Below are positions 7,597 through 16,340 of a stretch of DNA of 64,000 nucleotides, piece after piece. How positions within the stretch are numbered: the first letter of the stretch is position 1; each line of letters opens with the position of its first letter. Origin of the DNA: Leucobacter aridicollis (GTDB lineage: Bacteria > Actinomycetota > Actinomycetes > Actinomycetales > Microbacteriaceae). Under the pieces are notes generated by a model that saw only the letters and a list, made by a program, of their open reading frames with translations, was not told the DNA's origin and searched no databases. The stretch covers positions 2,046,001-2,110,000 of the forward strand of contig NZ_CP075339.1 in assembly GCF_024399335.1 (NCBI RefSeq), in the 5' to 3' direction. Both the position numbers and the translations under genes were made by a program.

Positions 7597-8670
7597 GTGA
7601 CCACGCAAGATCGCACGGTAAGGCAGTACCGCATCGCTAGCATCCCTGGCGACGGTATAGGCCCCGAGGTAGTGGACGTCTCTCGAGTCGTCCTCGACGA
7701 GGTCTCCCGGCAAGAGGGATTCAGTATCGACTGGGAAGAGCACCCCTGGGGTTCCGCGTTCTACCGCACTACCGGAGAGATGATGCCTGGAGATGGCCTT
7801 GACCTCCTCGGCGGCACCGACGCGATCTTCTTTGGAGCGGTTGGCGACCCGGGGCTCTCAGATGCGCTCACGTTGTGGGGCCTACTCATTCCGATTCGAC
7901 GCGAGTTCGATCAGTACATCAATCTCCGGCCAGTGCGGTACGTACCCGGACTCCGCACTCCCCTGCACAACGCGGCCGGCATCGACCTGATGATTGTTCG
8001 TGAGAACTCAGAAGGAGAATACTCAGAGATCGGTGGCCGCTTCGCAGCCGGCACTCCCTTTGAATTCGCCACACAGGAGGCTATTTTTAGCCGCCGGGGC
8101 GTCTCACGGGTCGTTGAGTACGCAGCCGATCTCGCACACCGTAGAAGCGGAAAAGTCACCAGCGCGACCAAGTCCAACGGCATCATTCACACAATGACGT
8201 TTTGGGACGAGATCGCAGGCGAGGTCGCCGAACAGCACACGAATCTGGAGTGGCGCAGCGTGCTCATCGACGCGCTGTCAGCAGAGCTCGTGCTCCGACC
8301 GCAGTCACACGACGTGATCGTCTGCTCGAACCTATTCGGGGACATCCTGTCAGACCTGGCATCAGCAACGATCGGATCGCTCGGAATTGCGGCCTCGGGC
8401 AACATCAACCCCGCGGGAGATACGCCGTCGATGTTCGAGTCAGTGCACGGCTCGGCCCCCGACATCGCTGGTAAGGGTATTGCGAATCCGTTCGCCCAAC
8501 TCGGCTCCGGCGTCATGATGCTTGAACACTTGGGCGAACACCACGCTGCCGAGCGCATTCGGACGGCCATGGACGCGCTCGTCGCATCTGGCGAAACCAC
8601 GCCCGACATCGGCGGTTCGCTTCGCACCGGCGAGGTGCAGGACGCACTTCTCCGCGAACTCGGCATCTAA
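7597..8670 (+). CDS. Tartrate dehydrogenase / D-malate dehydrogenase-like decarboxylating dehydrogenase
   Basis: The 357-residue protein belongs to the isocitrate/isopropylmalate dehydrogenase superfamily. It has IPGDGIGPEV at the N-terminus, INLRPVRYVPGL, the substrate loop MIVRENSEGEYSEIGG, and the metal/NAD region SNLFGDILSDLAS followed by SVHGSAPDIAGKGIANP. The long GLRTPL substrate segment and overall length match the TtuC/DmlA branch, which oxidises D-malate or tartrate with NAD and a divalent metal, usually with decarboxylation, rather than LeuB. It is the first gene of a four-gene operon (gaps 43, 29 and 48 bp) behind a GntR operator. In this context it would turn a 2-hydroxy dicarboxylate into a central 2-oxo acid; the exact substrate is inferred. 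Confidence 0.82.
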   Translation: MTTQDRTVRQYRIASIPGDGIGPEVVDVSRVVLDEVSRQEGFSIDWEEHPWGSAFYRTTGEMMPGDGLDLLGGTDAIFFGAVGDPGLSDALTLWGLLIPIRREFDQYINLRPVRYVPGLRTPLHNAAGIDLMIVRENSEGEYSEIGGRFAAGTPFEFATQEAIFSRRGVSRVVEYAADLAHRRSGKVTSATKSNGIIHTMTFWDEIAGEVAEQHTNLEWRSVLIDALSAELVLRPQSHDVIVCSNLFGDILSDLASATIGSLGIAASGNINPAGDTPSMFESVHGSAPDIAGKGIANPFAQLGSGVMMLEHLGEHHAAERIRTAMDALVASGETTPDIGGSLRTGEVQDALLRELGI

Positions 8671-8713
8671 CCACTTCACGCCACGACTCCCCCGTTTCAC
8701 AAAGGAAGAACCA

Positions 8714-9958
8714 ATGACACGCACCCCATCGCTGTGGAGCGCTCAAGCCCACATCCCCTCGATTGTCGGCAACCAGATTGTCGTGACTCACGCCGAGGGC
8801 TCGTATCTCACGACTGCCACCGGTCAGCGACTCTTCGACGGCACCGCAGGGCTGTGGCACACAAACATCGGCCACAGTCGCGAGGAGATGGCGCAGGTCG
8901 CCTACGACCAGATGCGCAAGCTCGAGACCTATCACGTCTTCGGCCGGTACGTGAACGACCGCGCGGTTGAACTCGCAGAAAAGCTCGTTGAGATCGGACC
9001 AATCGCCGATTCAAAGGTCATTCTCAACAGCGGCGGATCCGATTCGATCGATGTTGCGTGCAAGCTGGCGCGCCGATACTGGACGCTGACGGGCAAGCCC
9101 GAGAAGCGGGTCATCATTAGCCGCGAGCACGCATACCACGGCCTCCATGCCTACGGCACGAGCGTCGCAGGTCTCGATTTCAATCGGGATGGTTTCGGAG
9201 TTGATTCTCTCGTCCCGGACACCGTTCGTGTGCCGAAGCATGACATTGCTGCGCTCCAGGCAGAGATTGAGCGCATTGGCGCGAAAAACATCGCAGCGTA
9301 CATCGCCGAGCCGGTAATGGGCACAGGCGGAGTCCACCCACCCCAGGATGGCTACTTCGAGGAAGTGGCTCGGCTCTGCAAGGCGCACGACATTCTCTTC
9401 ATCGCAGACGAAGTCATCACCGGTTTCGGCCGAACTGGGTCGATGTTTGCGACTACTCGGTACGGCCTCGAACCCGACATCGTCACGTTCGCAAAGGGCG
9501 TGACCTCGGGCTACGCGGCACTCGGCGGCATCTACGTAGCACCTCGCTTGTGGGCCCCGTTCTTTGAGCGCGGTTCGGACAGCCCTATCTACAGGCACGG
9601 CACCACGTACTCCGGTCACGCTACCGCGTCTGCCATCGCGCTGAAGAACATCGAGATCCTGGAACGCGAGGAGCTCGTCGAGGCTGCGGGCTCGCTCGAA
9701 AGCACCCTGGAAACACTGCTCGCCGATCTCAACTCGCACGAGCTCGTCACCGAGACCCGCGTCGGCGGGTTCCTCGGAGGGGTCTCACTTGCAGAGTCGG
9801 TGAGCGCCGAAGCCGTGACCAACGCAGTTCTCGACCTGGGGTTCATCACCCGACCGCTCAACGGCAACACGATCCAGATTAGCCCGCCATTTATCGCGAC
9901 ACCGCAGGAGCTCACCGACCTCGTCGGCGCGATTCGCACAGTCCTCGACCGCAACTAA
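8714..9958 (+). CDS. Class III aminotransferase (omega-amino acid : pyruvate type)
   Basis: The 414-residue PLP enzyme is of fold type I, class III. Visible motifs are LFDGTAGLWHTNIGH, the PLP phosphate-binding NSGGSDSIDVACKLAR, IADEVITGFGRTG with the pyridine-N Asp, and the Schiff-base Lys in TFAKGVTSGY. It resembles beta-alanine/taurine:pyruvate aminotransferases more than GabT. The start at 8714 is chosen because of AAAGGAAG 8-10 bp upstream; the frame is open further upstream but overlaps the previous gene. It is the second gene of the operon. The presence of a second class III enzyme (GabT) suggests that two amino donors, or two steps, are handled. Confidence 0.88.
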   Translation: MTRTPSLWSAQAHIPSIVGNQIVVTHAEGSYLTTATGQRLFDGTAGLWHTNIGHSREEMAQVAYDQMRKLETYHVFGRYVNDRAVELAEKLVEIGPIADSKVILNSGGSDSIDVACKLARRYWTLTGKPEKRVIISREHAYHGLHAYGTSVAGLDFNRDGFGVDSLVPDTVRVPKHDIAALQAEIERIGAKNIAAYIAEPVMGTGGVHPPQDGYFEEVARLCKAHDILFIADEVITGFGRTGSMFATTRYGLEPDIVTFAKGVTSGYAALGGIYVAPRLWAPFFERGSDSPIYRHGTTYSGHATASAIALKNIEILEREELVEAAGSLESTLETLLADLNSHELVTETRVGGFLGGVSLAESVSAEAVTNAVLDLGFITRPLNGNTIQISPPFIATPQELTDLVGAIRTVLDRN

Positions 9959-9987
9959 CCCTCAGCACCACACCCCAAGGAGTCACC

Positions 9988-11469
9988 ATGACCGTGCTAC
10001 GCGCATCCGCAGAGCGCCTCGCAGCTTCAACCGCCGCACTCGAAACCCTCCCCGGTTTCGCAAACCATGAGCCCAGCGCAGATGAGTTTGCCGTGCTCGA
10101 CCCGTCTACAGAGCAGCGAATTGCGACCCTCCCGAGCTACTCCGCCGAATACGCGGTCGAGCAGGTCGCGATCGCCGACGAGGCCGGGCGCGCATGGGCG
10201 GCAACCACGCCTCGCTACCGGTCCGACGTACTGCACAGCGTCTACGCTCATCTCATGGCCAACCGCGACAGGCTCGCATTCGTCATCAGTCGCGAGATGG
10301 GCAAGACGCTTGCCGAGGCGCAGGGCGAAGTCCAGTACGCATCTGACTACGTTCGCTGGTACGCAGACGAGTTGCTCCGACCCGCAGGCGGGTACCGCGA
10401 GAACCCGGCTGGCGGTTCGACGATCCTCACCAAGCGTGCTCCCGTCGGTCTCGCCTTGCTCATCGCCCCGTGGAACTTCCCCATGGCCATGATTACTCGC
10501 AAGATCGCCCCCGCGCTCGCTGCGGGCTGCGGGTCTGTGATCAAGCCTGCCGGACTCACCCCGCTCACCACGCTTCTCACCGTCGAGCTCATGGCGGAGG
10601 CTGGCGTGCCGCGAGAGCTCATGCGGATCGTCACAACGACGAACCCCGGGCCGTTCAGCGAGGCCGTTCTCGGTGACCCGCGAGTTCGCAAAATCTCATT
10701 CACTGGTTCCACCGAGGTCGGTTCGACGCTTATGGGCCTCGCCGCCAAGAACATCGTCAAGAGTTCGATGGAGCTCGGCGGCAACGCACCGGTGCTCGTG
10801 TTCGACGATGCCGACCTGGAGCGGGCTGTCGAGGGCGTGTTCCTCGCAAAGATGCGAAACGGTGGCCAGTCATGCGTAGCGGCGAACCGGATCTTCGTGC
10901 AGGACGGGATCGCCGACGCGTTCGCCGAAGCATTGGCTGAGAAGATGGCAAGCGTTCAGCTCGGAGACGCCGTCTCAGAAGGAGCCGACCTGGGACCTGT
11001 CATCGACCGCCGCGCAGTCGACCGTCTGACCGCGCTCGTCGCAGACGCGACCGATCGCGGCGCCGAGCTTCGCGCAGGTGGCGCAGCGCCCGACGAGCCG
11101 GGCTACTTCTTCGAGGCGACACTGCTTGACAGGGTGCCCGGCGACTCAGACATCGCGAACACTGAGATTTTCGGACCGGTCGCGGCAATGAGCCGCTTTG
11201 GCTCGGAGGACGAGGCAATCGCGCTCGCCAACGGAACGCCTTTCGGGCTTGCCGGATACGTCTTCACCGAAAGCCTCGACCGGGCTCTCAACGTCGCCGA
11301 CAGGCTCGAGACCGGGCTTGTCGGCATCAACAACGGCGTGCCGTCAAACGTCGCCGCGCCCTTCGGCGGCATGAAGCAGTCGGGACTTGGCCGCGAGGGC
11401 AGCCACGAGGGGCTCGAAGAGTACCAGGAGATCCGTTTCTACAACATCGCACGCCGAGACACCGCTTAG
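9988..11469 (+). CDS. gabD: NAD(P)-dependent succinate-semialdehyde dehydrogenase-like aldehyde dehydrogenase
   Basis: The 493-residue aldehyde dehydrogenase has the cofactor loop FTGSTEVGS, the general-base Glu in MELGGNAPV, and the nucleophilic Cys in NGGQSCVAANR. The C-terminal FGGMKQSGLGREGSHEGLEEY is typical of GabD/SSADH. The reaction is oxidation of succinic semialdehyde, or a related semialdehyde, to the acid. It has its own RBS (AAGGAG) and lies between two aminotransferase genes, so it most likely removes the semialdehyde they release. Whether the enzyme tolerates a hydroxylated semialdehyde cannot be seen from sequence. Confidence 0.9.
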   Translation: MTVLRASAERLAASTAALETLPGFANHEPSADEFAVLDPSTEQRIATLPSYSAEYAVEQVAIADEAGRAWAATTPRYRSDVLHSVYAHLMANRDRLAFVISREMGKTLAEAQGEVQYASDYVRWYADELLRPAGGYRENPAGGSTILTKRAPVGLALLIAPWNFPMAMITRKIAPALAAGCGSVIKPAGLTPLTTLLTVELMAEAGVPRELMRIVTTTNPGPFSEAVLGDPRVRKISFTGSTEVGSTLMGLAAKNIVKSSMELGGNAPVLVFDDADLERAVEGVFLAKMRNGGQSCVAANRIFVQDGIADAFAEALAEKMASVQLGDAVSEGADLGPVIDRRAVDRLTALVADATDRGAELRAGGAAPDEPGYFFEATLLDRVPGDSDIANTEIFGPVAAMSRFGSEDEAIALANGTPFGLAGYVFTESLDRALNVADRLETGLVGINNGVPSNVAAPFGGMKQSGLGREGSHEGLEEYQEIRFYNIARRDTA

Positions 11470-11517
11470 TTCGGCAACGAAGCCATCTCAACACATCTCA
11501 GAACAGGAGAACCCACT

Positions 11518-12834
11518 ATGTCCAACAGCTATCCCAATCGCGTGACGACGGCGGTCCCCGGGCCTCGGTCGCAGAGTGCTCACGCAGCGCGTCAGCAGCA
11601 TGTCTCGGCCTCCGTCGGGTCGTACATGCCGATCTACATTGAACGGGCCGACGGATCGATCCTGACCGATCTCGACGGAAACGAGTTCATCGACTTCGGG
11701 TGCGGCATTGGTGTCACGTCGCTCGGCCACGCAAATGAGGCGGCAGTCGGCGCGATGCGCGAGCAGCTCGAGGCATTCACGCACACGCTGTTCACTGTCA
11801 CCCCGTACGAGCTCTACACGGAGGTCGCGCGCCTCCTCGGCGAGATCACGCCGGGAGATTTCGCGAAGAAGTCGGTGCTCAGCACGACCGGCGCCGAGGC
11901 GATCGAGAACGCAGTAAAGATCGCGCGATCCTTCACCCGCCGCAACGGTATCGCGGTTGTCGAGCACGGCTACCACGGCCGCACAAATCTCACACTTGGC
12001 ATGAACTACAAGGCACAGCCGTATTCGACCGGAGTCGGCCCGCGCGCCGGCGAGATCTACCGTGTACCGAACTCCTACCCGTTCCGCGATGGTGAACAGG
12101 ACGGGTCGGTCATCGCGCGGAAGGCCATCAAGACGCTCGAGAAGATCTCAGGCGCAGACAACCTCGCCTGCCTCGTGATCGAGCCGATCCAGGGCGAGGG
12201 CGGCATCGTCGTACCCGCTCCTGGCTACCTCGAGACGCTGCAGGCGTGGTGCGCCGAAAACGGCATTGTTGTGATCGCCGACGAGATCCAGACCGGGCTC
12301 GGGCGCACAGGCAAGCTGTTTGCGAGCGAGCACTTCGGGTTTGTCCCCGACCTCGTCGTCACCGCAAAGGCGATTGGCGCTGGCATTCCGCTGTCGGCCG
12401 TGACCGGCCGGGCGGATGTCATGGACGCGATTCCCGCAGGCGGCCTGAGTGGTACCTACAGCGGCAACCCTGTCGCCTGCGCGGCCGCGATCGAGGTACT
12501 CTCGCAGCTCACCGCCCCGGGCGCAATGGACCGCACAACCGAGATCGGCGAGCGGCTGCGCGCGGGTCTCGCTCAGCTCCAGGAGAAGTACCCGGTGATC
12601 GGAGACGTCCGCGGCCACGGCGCCCTGTTTGGCATCGAGCTTGTCGACGCCGATGGCGAGCCCAACGTCCCGGCGTTTGCCACTGTCAGCCAGGCCGCGC
12701 TCGCGAACGGCCTGCTGGTGATGGCGGGTGGCAGCGACGGTCACGTCCTGCGCCTGCTCCCGCAGGTGAACATCAGCGACGAGCTCATCGACGAGGCTCT
12801 GAGCATTCTCGATACTGCGTTCTCTGCCCTGTAG
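11518..12834 (+). CDS. gabT: 4-aminobutyrate aminotransferase
   Basis: The 438-residue class III PLP enzyme carries a GabT-type motif set: [80 protein letters not shown], and the Schiff-base Lys in [17 protein letters not shown]. It transfers the omega-amino group of 4-aminobutyrate to 2-oxoglutarate, giving succinic semialdehyde for the upstream dehydrogenase. An RBS (ACAGGAGAA) precedes the ATG at 11518. It is the last gene of the operon and is followed within 14 bp by a 40-bp perfect palindrome. Confidence 0.92.
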   Translation: MSNSYPNRVTTAVPGPRSQSAHAARQQHVSASVGSYMPIYIERADGSILTDLDGNEFIDFGCGIGVTSLGHANEAAVGAMREQLEAFTHTLFTVTPYELYTEVARLLGEITPGDFAKKSVLSTTGAEAIENAVKIARSFTRRNGIAVVEHGYHGRTNLTLGMNYKAQPYSTGVGPRAGEIYRVPNSYPFRDGEQDGSVIARKAIKTLEKISGADNLACLVIEPIQGEGGIVVPAPGYLETLQAWCAENGIVVIADEIQTGLGRTGKLFASEHFGFVPDLVVTAKAIGAGIPLSAVTGRADVMDAIPAGGLSGTYSGNPVACAAAIEVLSQLTAPGAMDRTTEIGERLRAGLAQLQEKYPVIGDVRGHGALFGIELVDADGEPNVPAFATVSQAALANGLLVMAGGSDGHVLRLLPQVNISDELIDEALSILDTAFSAL

Positions 12835-12847
12835 CACCGCAATCACA

Positions 12848-12887
12848 CGTTGGGGCGTTCACCGGGATCCCGGTGAACGCCCCAACG
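12848..12887. terminator. Bidirectional terminator: 40-bp perfect palindrome
   Basis: CGTTGGGGCGTTCACCGGGA (12848-12867) is followed at once by its exact reverse complement (12868-12887). It lies between convergent gabT and the FAD oxidoreductase gene, 14 bp from one stop and 37 bp from the other. A stem of up to 20 bp (with the tip opened as loop) would form in RNA of either strand. Confidence 0.85.
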
Positions 12888-12924
12888 CGTTCGCAAGAGC
12901 ATGGCGAGACACGCGTCGCGTCAG

Positions 12925-14295
12925 CTAGCTTCTCCCGGTGACGACGTCCGCGATCGTTGCGATGGGCGATGTAGTGCGTCGTCCGCGATCCTCCGCCGCG
13001 TCAGCGACCCCGTATGCCGCGTAGAGCCCCTTGGTGGCGATCCAGCGCAGCGGCTCAGGCTCCCACTTGCGCACCCGGTGCCCAACCCACGGCAGGTCTG
13101 TGAGCTCCGAGTCGTTGCCGAGGATGAGATCCGCGAGGGTCCGACCGGCGAGGTTGGTAGTCGTCACACCCGTTCCCACGTACCCTCCTCCCCAGGCGAG
13201 ACCCGTCGCGCGATCGAGCCCGACTGTCGCTGCCCAGTCCCGAGGCACCCCGAGCACGCCAGACCAGAGGTGCTCGATCTCCGCCCCTGCAGTCGCGGGA
13301 AAGAACCGCTGCATGATCGCCGCCAGCGTCCGCGCAGTTTCGGGCGGCGTCTCACCATCAAGGTCAACGCCCGATCCCCACTTGTAGGGCACACCGCGAC
13401 CTCCGATCGCGATGCGGTCGTCAGCGGTGCGCTGCGCATACATGTAGACGTGTGCGAAGTCGCCGAGCACCTCACCGTTGTCCCAGCCGAGCTCATCCCA
13501 GATGGCTGCGTCCAGCGGCTCGGTCGCGATGAGCGACGAGTTCATTGGCAGCCACAGGCGCTTGAGCCCCTTCAATCCTGCAGTGAACCCTTCGGTCGCG
13601 CGCACCACAATCTCGGCGGTGACCACTCCGTGAGTCGTACGCACGTTGCCCGGGGTGATCTCGACAGCGCGCGTGTTCTCGTAGATTTCGACGCCGAGCC
13701 GCTCAACCGCGTCAGCAAGGCCTTTCACGAGTTTCGCGGGCTGTATCCGTGCCGAGTGGGGATGCCAGACCGCCGCGCGAGTGTTCGCTACGTTGATCTT
13801 CGCCATGGCCTCGGGCGCTTCGAGTAGCTGCAAATCCGTCGAGCGCCACGTCTGCTCGGACGCTGCAAACGCACGGATCCTGGCTTCTTGCGCCGGGGTG
13901 TAGGCGACGTTGAACTCGCCACCCTTCTGAATGTCGGCGTCGATGCCTTCGTGCGCGGCGACGCGGATCACCTCGTCAACCGTCGCGTTCATCGCGAGCT
14001 GAAAGCGCTCGGCCGCATCACGCCCGTGGTCGGCGACGTACTGCTCGCGTCCACCGGTGATGGCGTTCGTGAGCCAGCCCCCGTTTCGGCCAGAGGCGCC
14101 GTAGCCAACGTGGCGCTGCTCAACGATGACGACCCGAAGGTCAGGGCGCTGCTGTTTGAGGTAGTACGCGGTCCACAGTCCGGTGTAGCCCGCTCCAACG
14201 ATGGCGACGTCTGCGGCGAGCGCGCCGGGCAGTTCCGGCCGGGCCGCCGGCACCCCAACCTGCTGCCACCAGTGAGAAACCTTGCCGTTGATCAT
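12925..14295 (-). CDS. FAD-dependent amine oxidoreductase (DAO family, PuuB/OrdL-like)
   Basis: The 456-residue protein has an N-terminal FAD-binding Rossmann motif VAIVGAGYTGLWTAYYL ending in the acidic residue of VVIVEQ, followed by VGYGASGRNGGW, which is typical of the D-amino-acid-oxidase fold in gamma-glutamylputrescine oxidase and related enzymes. The C-terminal part GGYVGTGVTTTNLAGRTLADLI completes the FAD site. The ATG at 14295 is chosen because the upstream extension has no homology-like content and runs into the divergent gene. It converges on the gabD-gabT operon, so an amine oxidised here could feed the same semialdehyde route. That link rests on position only. Confidence 0.85.
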   Translation of the reverse strand: MINGKVSHWWQQVGVPAARPELPGALAADVAIVGAGYTGLWTAYYLKQQRPDLRVVIVEQRHVGYGASGRNGGWLTNAITGGREQYVADHGRDAAERFQLAMNATVDEVIRVAAHEGIDADIQKGGEFNVAYTPAQEARIRAFAASEQTWRSTDLQLLEAPEAMAKINVANTRAAVWHPHSARIQPAKLVKGLADAVERLGVEIYENTRAVEITPGNVRTTHGVVTAEIVVRATEGFTAGLKGLKRLWLPMNSSLIATEPLDAAIWDELGWDNGEVLGDFAHVYMYAQRTADDRIAIGGRGVPYKWGSGVDLDGETPPETARTLAAIMQRFFPATAGAEIEHLWSGVLGVPRDWAATVGLDRATGLAWGGGYVGTGVTTTNLAGRTLADLILGNDSELTDLPWVGHRVRKWEPEPLRWIATKGLYAAYGVADAAEDRGRRTTSPIATIADVVTGRS

Positions 14296-14349
14296 ATGCT
14301 GTCCTGCTCGATTCGTTCCCCGCACGCCACTGTGCGACAGGCAACAGCG

Positions 14350-14355
14350 TAGCCT
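14350..14355 (+). promoter_or_regulatory. -10 box TAGCCT, leaderless geometry
   Basis: TAGCCT is followed by exactly six bases (GGGGGT) and the ATG at 14362, so the predicted transcription start coincides with the start codon. No Shine-Dalgarno sequence is possible in that arrangement. Confidence 0.6.
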
Positions 14356-14361
14356 GGGGGT

Positions 14362-14748
14362 ATGCCTACCCGCTACGAAGCCGCGATCCATCTTGATATT
14401 CCTTTGGAAATGGCAAAGCGCCACGGGATTCCCTCGCAGATCAGCAAGGTCGAGCTCGAGAAGATCGCCGCCGACCCGCCGGCCTGGCTCGTTCAGTCGC
14501 GGGCAAACCGCACCGGGAAGAAGCCGGTCTGGCAGACGCTCACGTGTGCCGTCTGCGGCGTGGAGGAGATCACCCGCCCGAAGAAGTGGTGGCCCGTCTT
14601 CTCGCTCCTCGCGTGCGACACCCACGAGGCAGGTGAACTGCCCCAGCCAGTCGTGGGAGCAGAGCGCTCATTCGTCTATGGTGTTGGTACTAGCTTCTTC
14701 GGTGTCGTTGACGCCGCCCCATCGGCAGGGAGCCATTCGGGAACGTGA
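14362..14748 (+). CDS. Conserved hypothetical protein with a Cys-x2-Cys pair
   Basis: The product has 128 residues. The first two-thirds is basic and well composed (AIHLDIPLEMAKRHGIP, then LEKIAADPPAWLVQSRANRTGKKPVW), followed by CAVCG, a tryptophan pair in KKWWPVF and a later CDTH, so Cys/His residues could hold one zinc ion. Similar short proteins occur in Microbacteriaceae, but I know of no assigned function. The start codon lies six bases after a TAGCCT box, so translation is probably leaderless. It is divergent from the FAD oxidoreductase gene. Confidence 0.75.
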   Translation: MPTRYEAAIHLDIPLEMAKRHGIPSQISKVELEKIAADPPAWLVQSRANRTGKKPVWQTLTCAVCGVEEITRPKKWWPVFSLLACDTHEAGELPQPVVGAERSFVYGVGTSFFGVVDAAPSAGSHSGT

Positions 14749-14768
14749 CACTCGCGAAGGACGCGCCC

Positions 14769-14774
14769 TAGGGT
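14769..14774 (+). promoter_or_regulatory. -10 box TAGGGT, leaderless geometry
   Basis: TAGGGT is followed by GTGGTC (6 nt) and the ATG at 14781, the same spacing as at 14350-14362. Confidence 0.55.
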
Positions 14775-14780
14775 GTGGTC

Positions 14781-14975
14781 ATGTACCCAGACATTATGTT
14801 CTTCGCCCGCACGTTGTTCGTGCAGCTCTTCATTTTTGCTCTCATCGGCGCCGCCCTCTGGGTGATTATCAGGACTGCCGTGCTTTCGGCCCTTCGAAAG
14901 CACGCAGCTGAGCAACACGCTCTACATGGCCCGACTCCTGGGCCGACTCCTGGACAGGAGCGTTCGAGCGCATAG
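14781..14975 (+). CDS. Small single-span membrane protein
   Basis: The product has 64 residues: a short N-terminus (MYPDIMFFARTLFVQ), one hydrophobic helix (LFIFALIGAALWVIIRTAVL), and a polar, Pro/Gly-rich tail that includes the repeat GPTPGPTPG. The ATG at 14781 fits a promoter box six bases upstream; a GTG two codons earlier would overlap that spacer. The family is not recognised. Length, composition and a clean membrane helix support a real gene. Confidence 0.6.
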   Translation: MYPDIMFFARTLFVQLFIFALIGAALWVIIRTAVLSALRKHAAEQHALHGPTPGPTPGQERSSA

Positions 14976-15046
14976 CGCCGCTCACAGCAGCGCTGCCTCC
15001 AGCAGAATCGCTCGACCGTTGCTGCGGAGGGAGCGAGGCTTGAGGC

Positions 15047-15697
15047 ATGAGCGAATCATCTCAGCCACCACTCTTCACCGACCCGTACCGACGCGAACTG
15101 TTCGAGCGCCGCGTGCTCGTACTCGACGGCGAACTCAACGATGACAACGGCGTGCTGCTCGCGACCCAGCTTGTCGCGCTCGCGGCCGCAGACCATTCCG
15201 CGGACATCGCGCTGTGGATTCACTCGCCGGGCGGCTCGGTGCCTGCGATGCTTGCGATCCGTGATCTGATCCGGATCATTCCAAACGACGTCTCTACCCT
15301 CGCGCTCGGGATCGCCTACAGCGCGGGTCAGTTCCTGCTCACGGCAGGCACCCGCGGAAAGCGCTTGGCGCTCCCCCATTCCCGCATTCTCATGCACCAG
15401 GGTTCGGCGGGAATCGGCGGCACCACTGTCGATGTCGAGCTTCAGGCTGCGCACCTTCGGCACACCCGCGACACAGTCCTCGGTCTCACGAGCGCCGACA
15501 CCGGCCAGCCGCTTGACAGGATCTTCGAGGATTCCCTTCACGACCACTGGTACACGGCTGCGGAGGGAGTTGAGTATGGCTTCATCGACGGCATTGTTGC
15601 GTCGTTCGACGAGGTGATGCCGAGCACGACGGCGCATGCTGGATTCTCACCTGACAGAAGTGCACGCGCACACGAGACCCCGGAGGGCACACGATGA
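15047..15697 (+). CDS. clpP: ClpP-family serine protease subunit, catalytic triad intact
   Basis: The 216-residue ClpP/crotonase-fold protein contains IHSPGGSVPAMLAI, the nucleophile Ser92 in GIAYSAG, His117 in ILMHQGSAG, and Asp162 in FEDSLHD, so the Ser-His-Asp triad is complete. ClpP rings degrade proteins delivered by ClpX or ClpC ATPases in the cytoplasm. The surrounding motifs (YSAGQ, HQGSAGIGG) diverge from housekeeping ClpP1/ClpP2, which suggests the second, conditionally expressed pair found in several actinobacteria (Streptomyces ClpP3/ClpP4). It has a GAGG-type RBS. Its stop overlaps the next ATG by 4 bp (ATGA), so both subunits are translated together. Confidence 0.92.
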   Translation: MSESSQPPLFTDPYRRELFERRVLVLDGELNDDNGVLLATQLVALAAADHSADIALWIHSPGGSVPAMLAIRDLIRIIPNDVSTLALGIAYSAGQFLLTAGTRGKRLALPHSRILMHQGSAGIGGTTVDVELQAAHLRHTRDTVLGLTSADTGQPLDRIFEDSLHDHWYTAAEGVEYGFIDGIVASFDEVMPSTTAHAGFSPDRSARAHETPEGTR

Positions 15698-16287
15698 GCG
15701 AGAGCTACACGATTCCAAACGTTGTCTCGCAGAGCCCGCGTGGAGATCGCATAATGGACGTCTACTCGCACCTGCTCGGAGAACGAATCATCTACCTCGG
15801 CACCCCCATCGACGCCGGTGTGGCGAACGCAGTCATCGCCCAGCTCCTCTATCTTGACGCCGGTGGCGCCGAGTCAGACATCAACATCTACATCAATTGC
15901 GCGGGCGGTGACCCGAGCGCCATGCTCGCGATCTACGACACCATGCGTTACGTGCGGGCGCCCATCGCCACGACCTGCGTCGGCCAGGCGGTCGGGGTCG
16001 GAGCGGTACTGCTCGCTGCGGGAGCTGCCGGGAGGCGCATGGCGCTGCCTCACACCCGCGTGATCCTCCATCAGCCCAGTAATGAGGGCAGGCGCGGGAC
16101 GATCCCTGACCTCATTTTGCACGCTGACGAGGCGGTGCGCCTGCGCGCAGACCTTGAGAGTGTGCTCGCGGCACACTCCGGGCAGTCGGCTGAAAGGCTG
16201 CGGCGCGACACCGACCATGACCGTGTCTTCACGGCGACCGAGGCGCTTGAGTATGGCCTCCTCGATCGGATCATCGTCGAGAGATAG
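15694..16287 (+). CDS. ClpP-like subunit with catalytic Ser replaced by Gly (predicted inactive partner)
   Basis: The 197-residue product aligns throughout with ClpP: YSHLLGERIIYLGTPID, AIYDTMRYV, ALPHTRVILHQP, and RRDTDHDRVFTATEALEYGLLD. His126 and Asp172 are in place. The nucleophile segment, normally GQAASMGA or similar, reads GQAVGVGA, with Gly101 (codon GGG, 15994-15996) at the Ser position. The oxyanion region is also altered: CAGGD instead of SPGGS. It is therefore predicted to be a structural subunit, like ClpR of cyanobacteria and plastids, that forms a mixed 14-mer with the active upstream subunit. Tight coupling by an ATGA overlap supports one-to-one production. A convergent XRE regulator follows. 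Confidence 0.9.
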   Translation: MSESYTIPNVVSQSPRGDRIMDVYSHLLGERIIYLGTPIDAGVANAVIAQLLYLDAGGAESDINIYINCAGGDPSAMLAIYDTMRYVRAPIATTCVGQAVGVGAVLLAAGAAGRRMALPHTRVILHQPSNEGRRGTIPDLILHADEAVRLRADLESVLAAHSGQSAERLRRDTDHDRVFTATEALEYGLLDRIIVER

Positions 16288-16301
16288 TCTCAGCGCACGG
16301 G

Positions 16302-16328
16302 CACTGCGGGCACTGCGGGCACTGCGGG
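16302..16328. repeat. 9-bp tandem repeat CACTGCGGG x3
   Basis: Three exact copies run head to tail just past the clpP-like stop, followed by a broken copy CACGACTGCGG. The array lies in the short gap between convergent genes. Confidence 0.85.
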
Positions 16329-16340
16329 CACGACTGCGGC

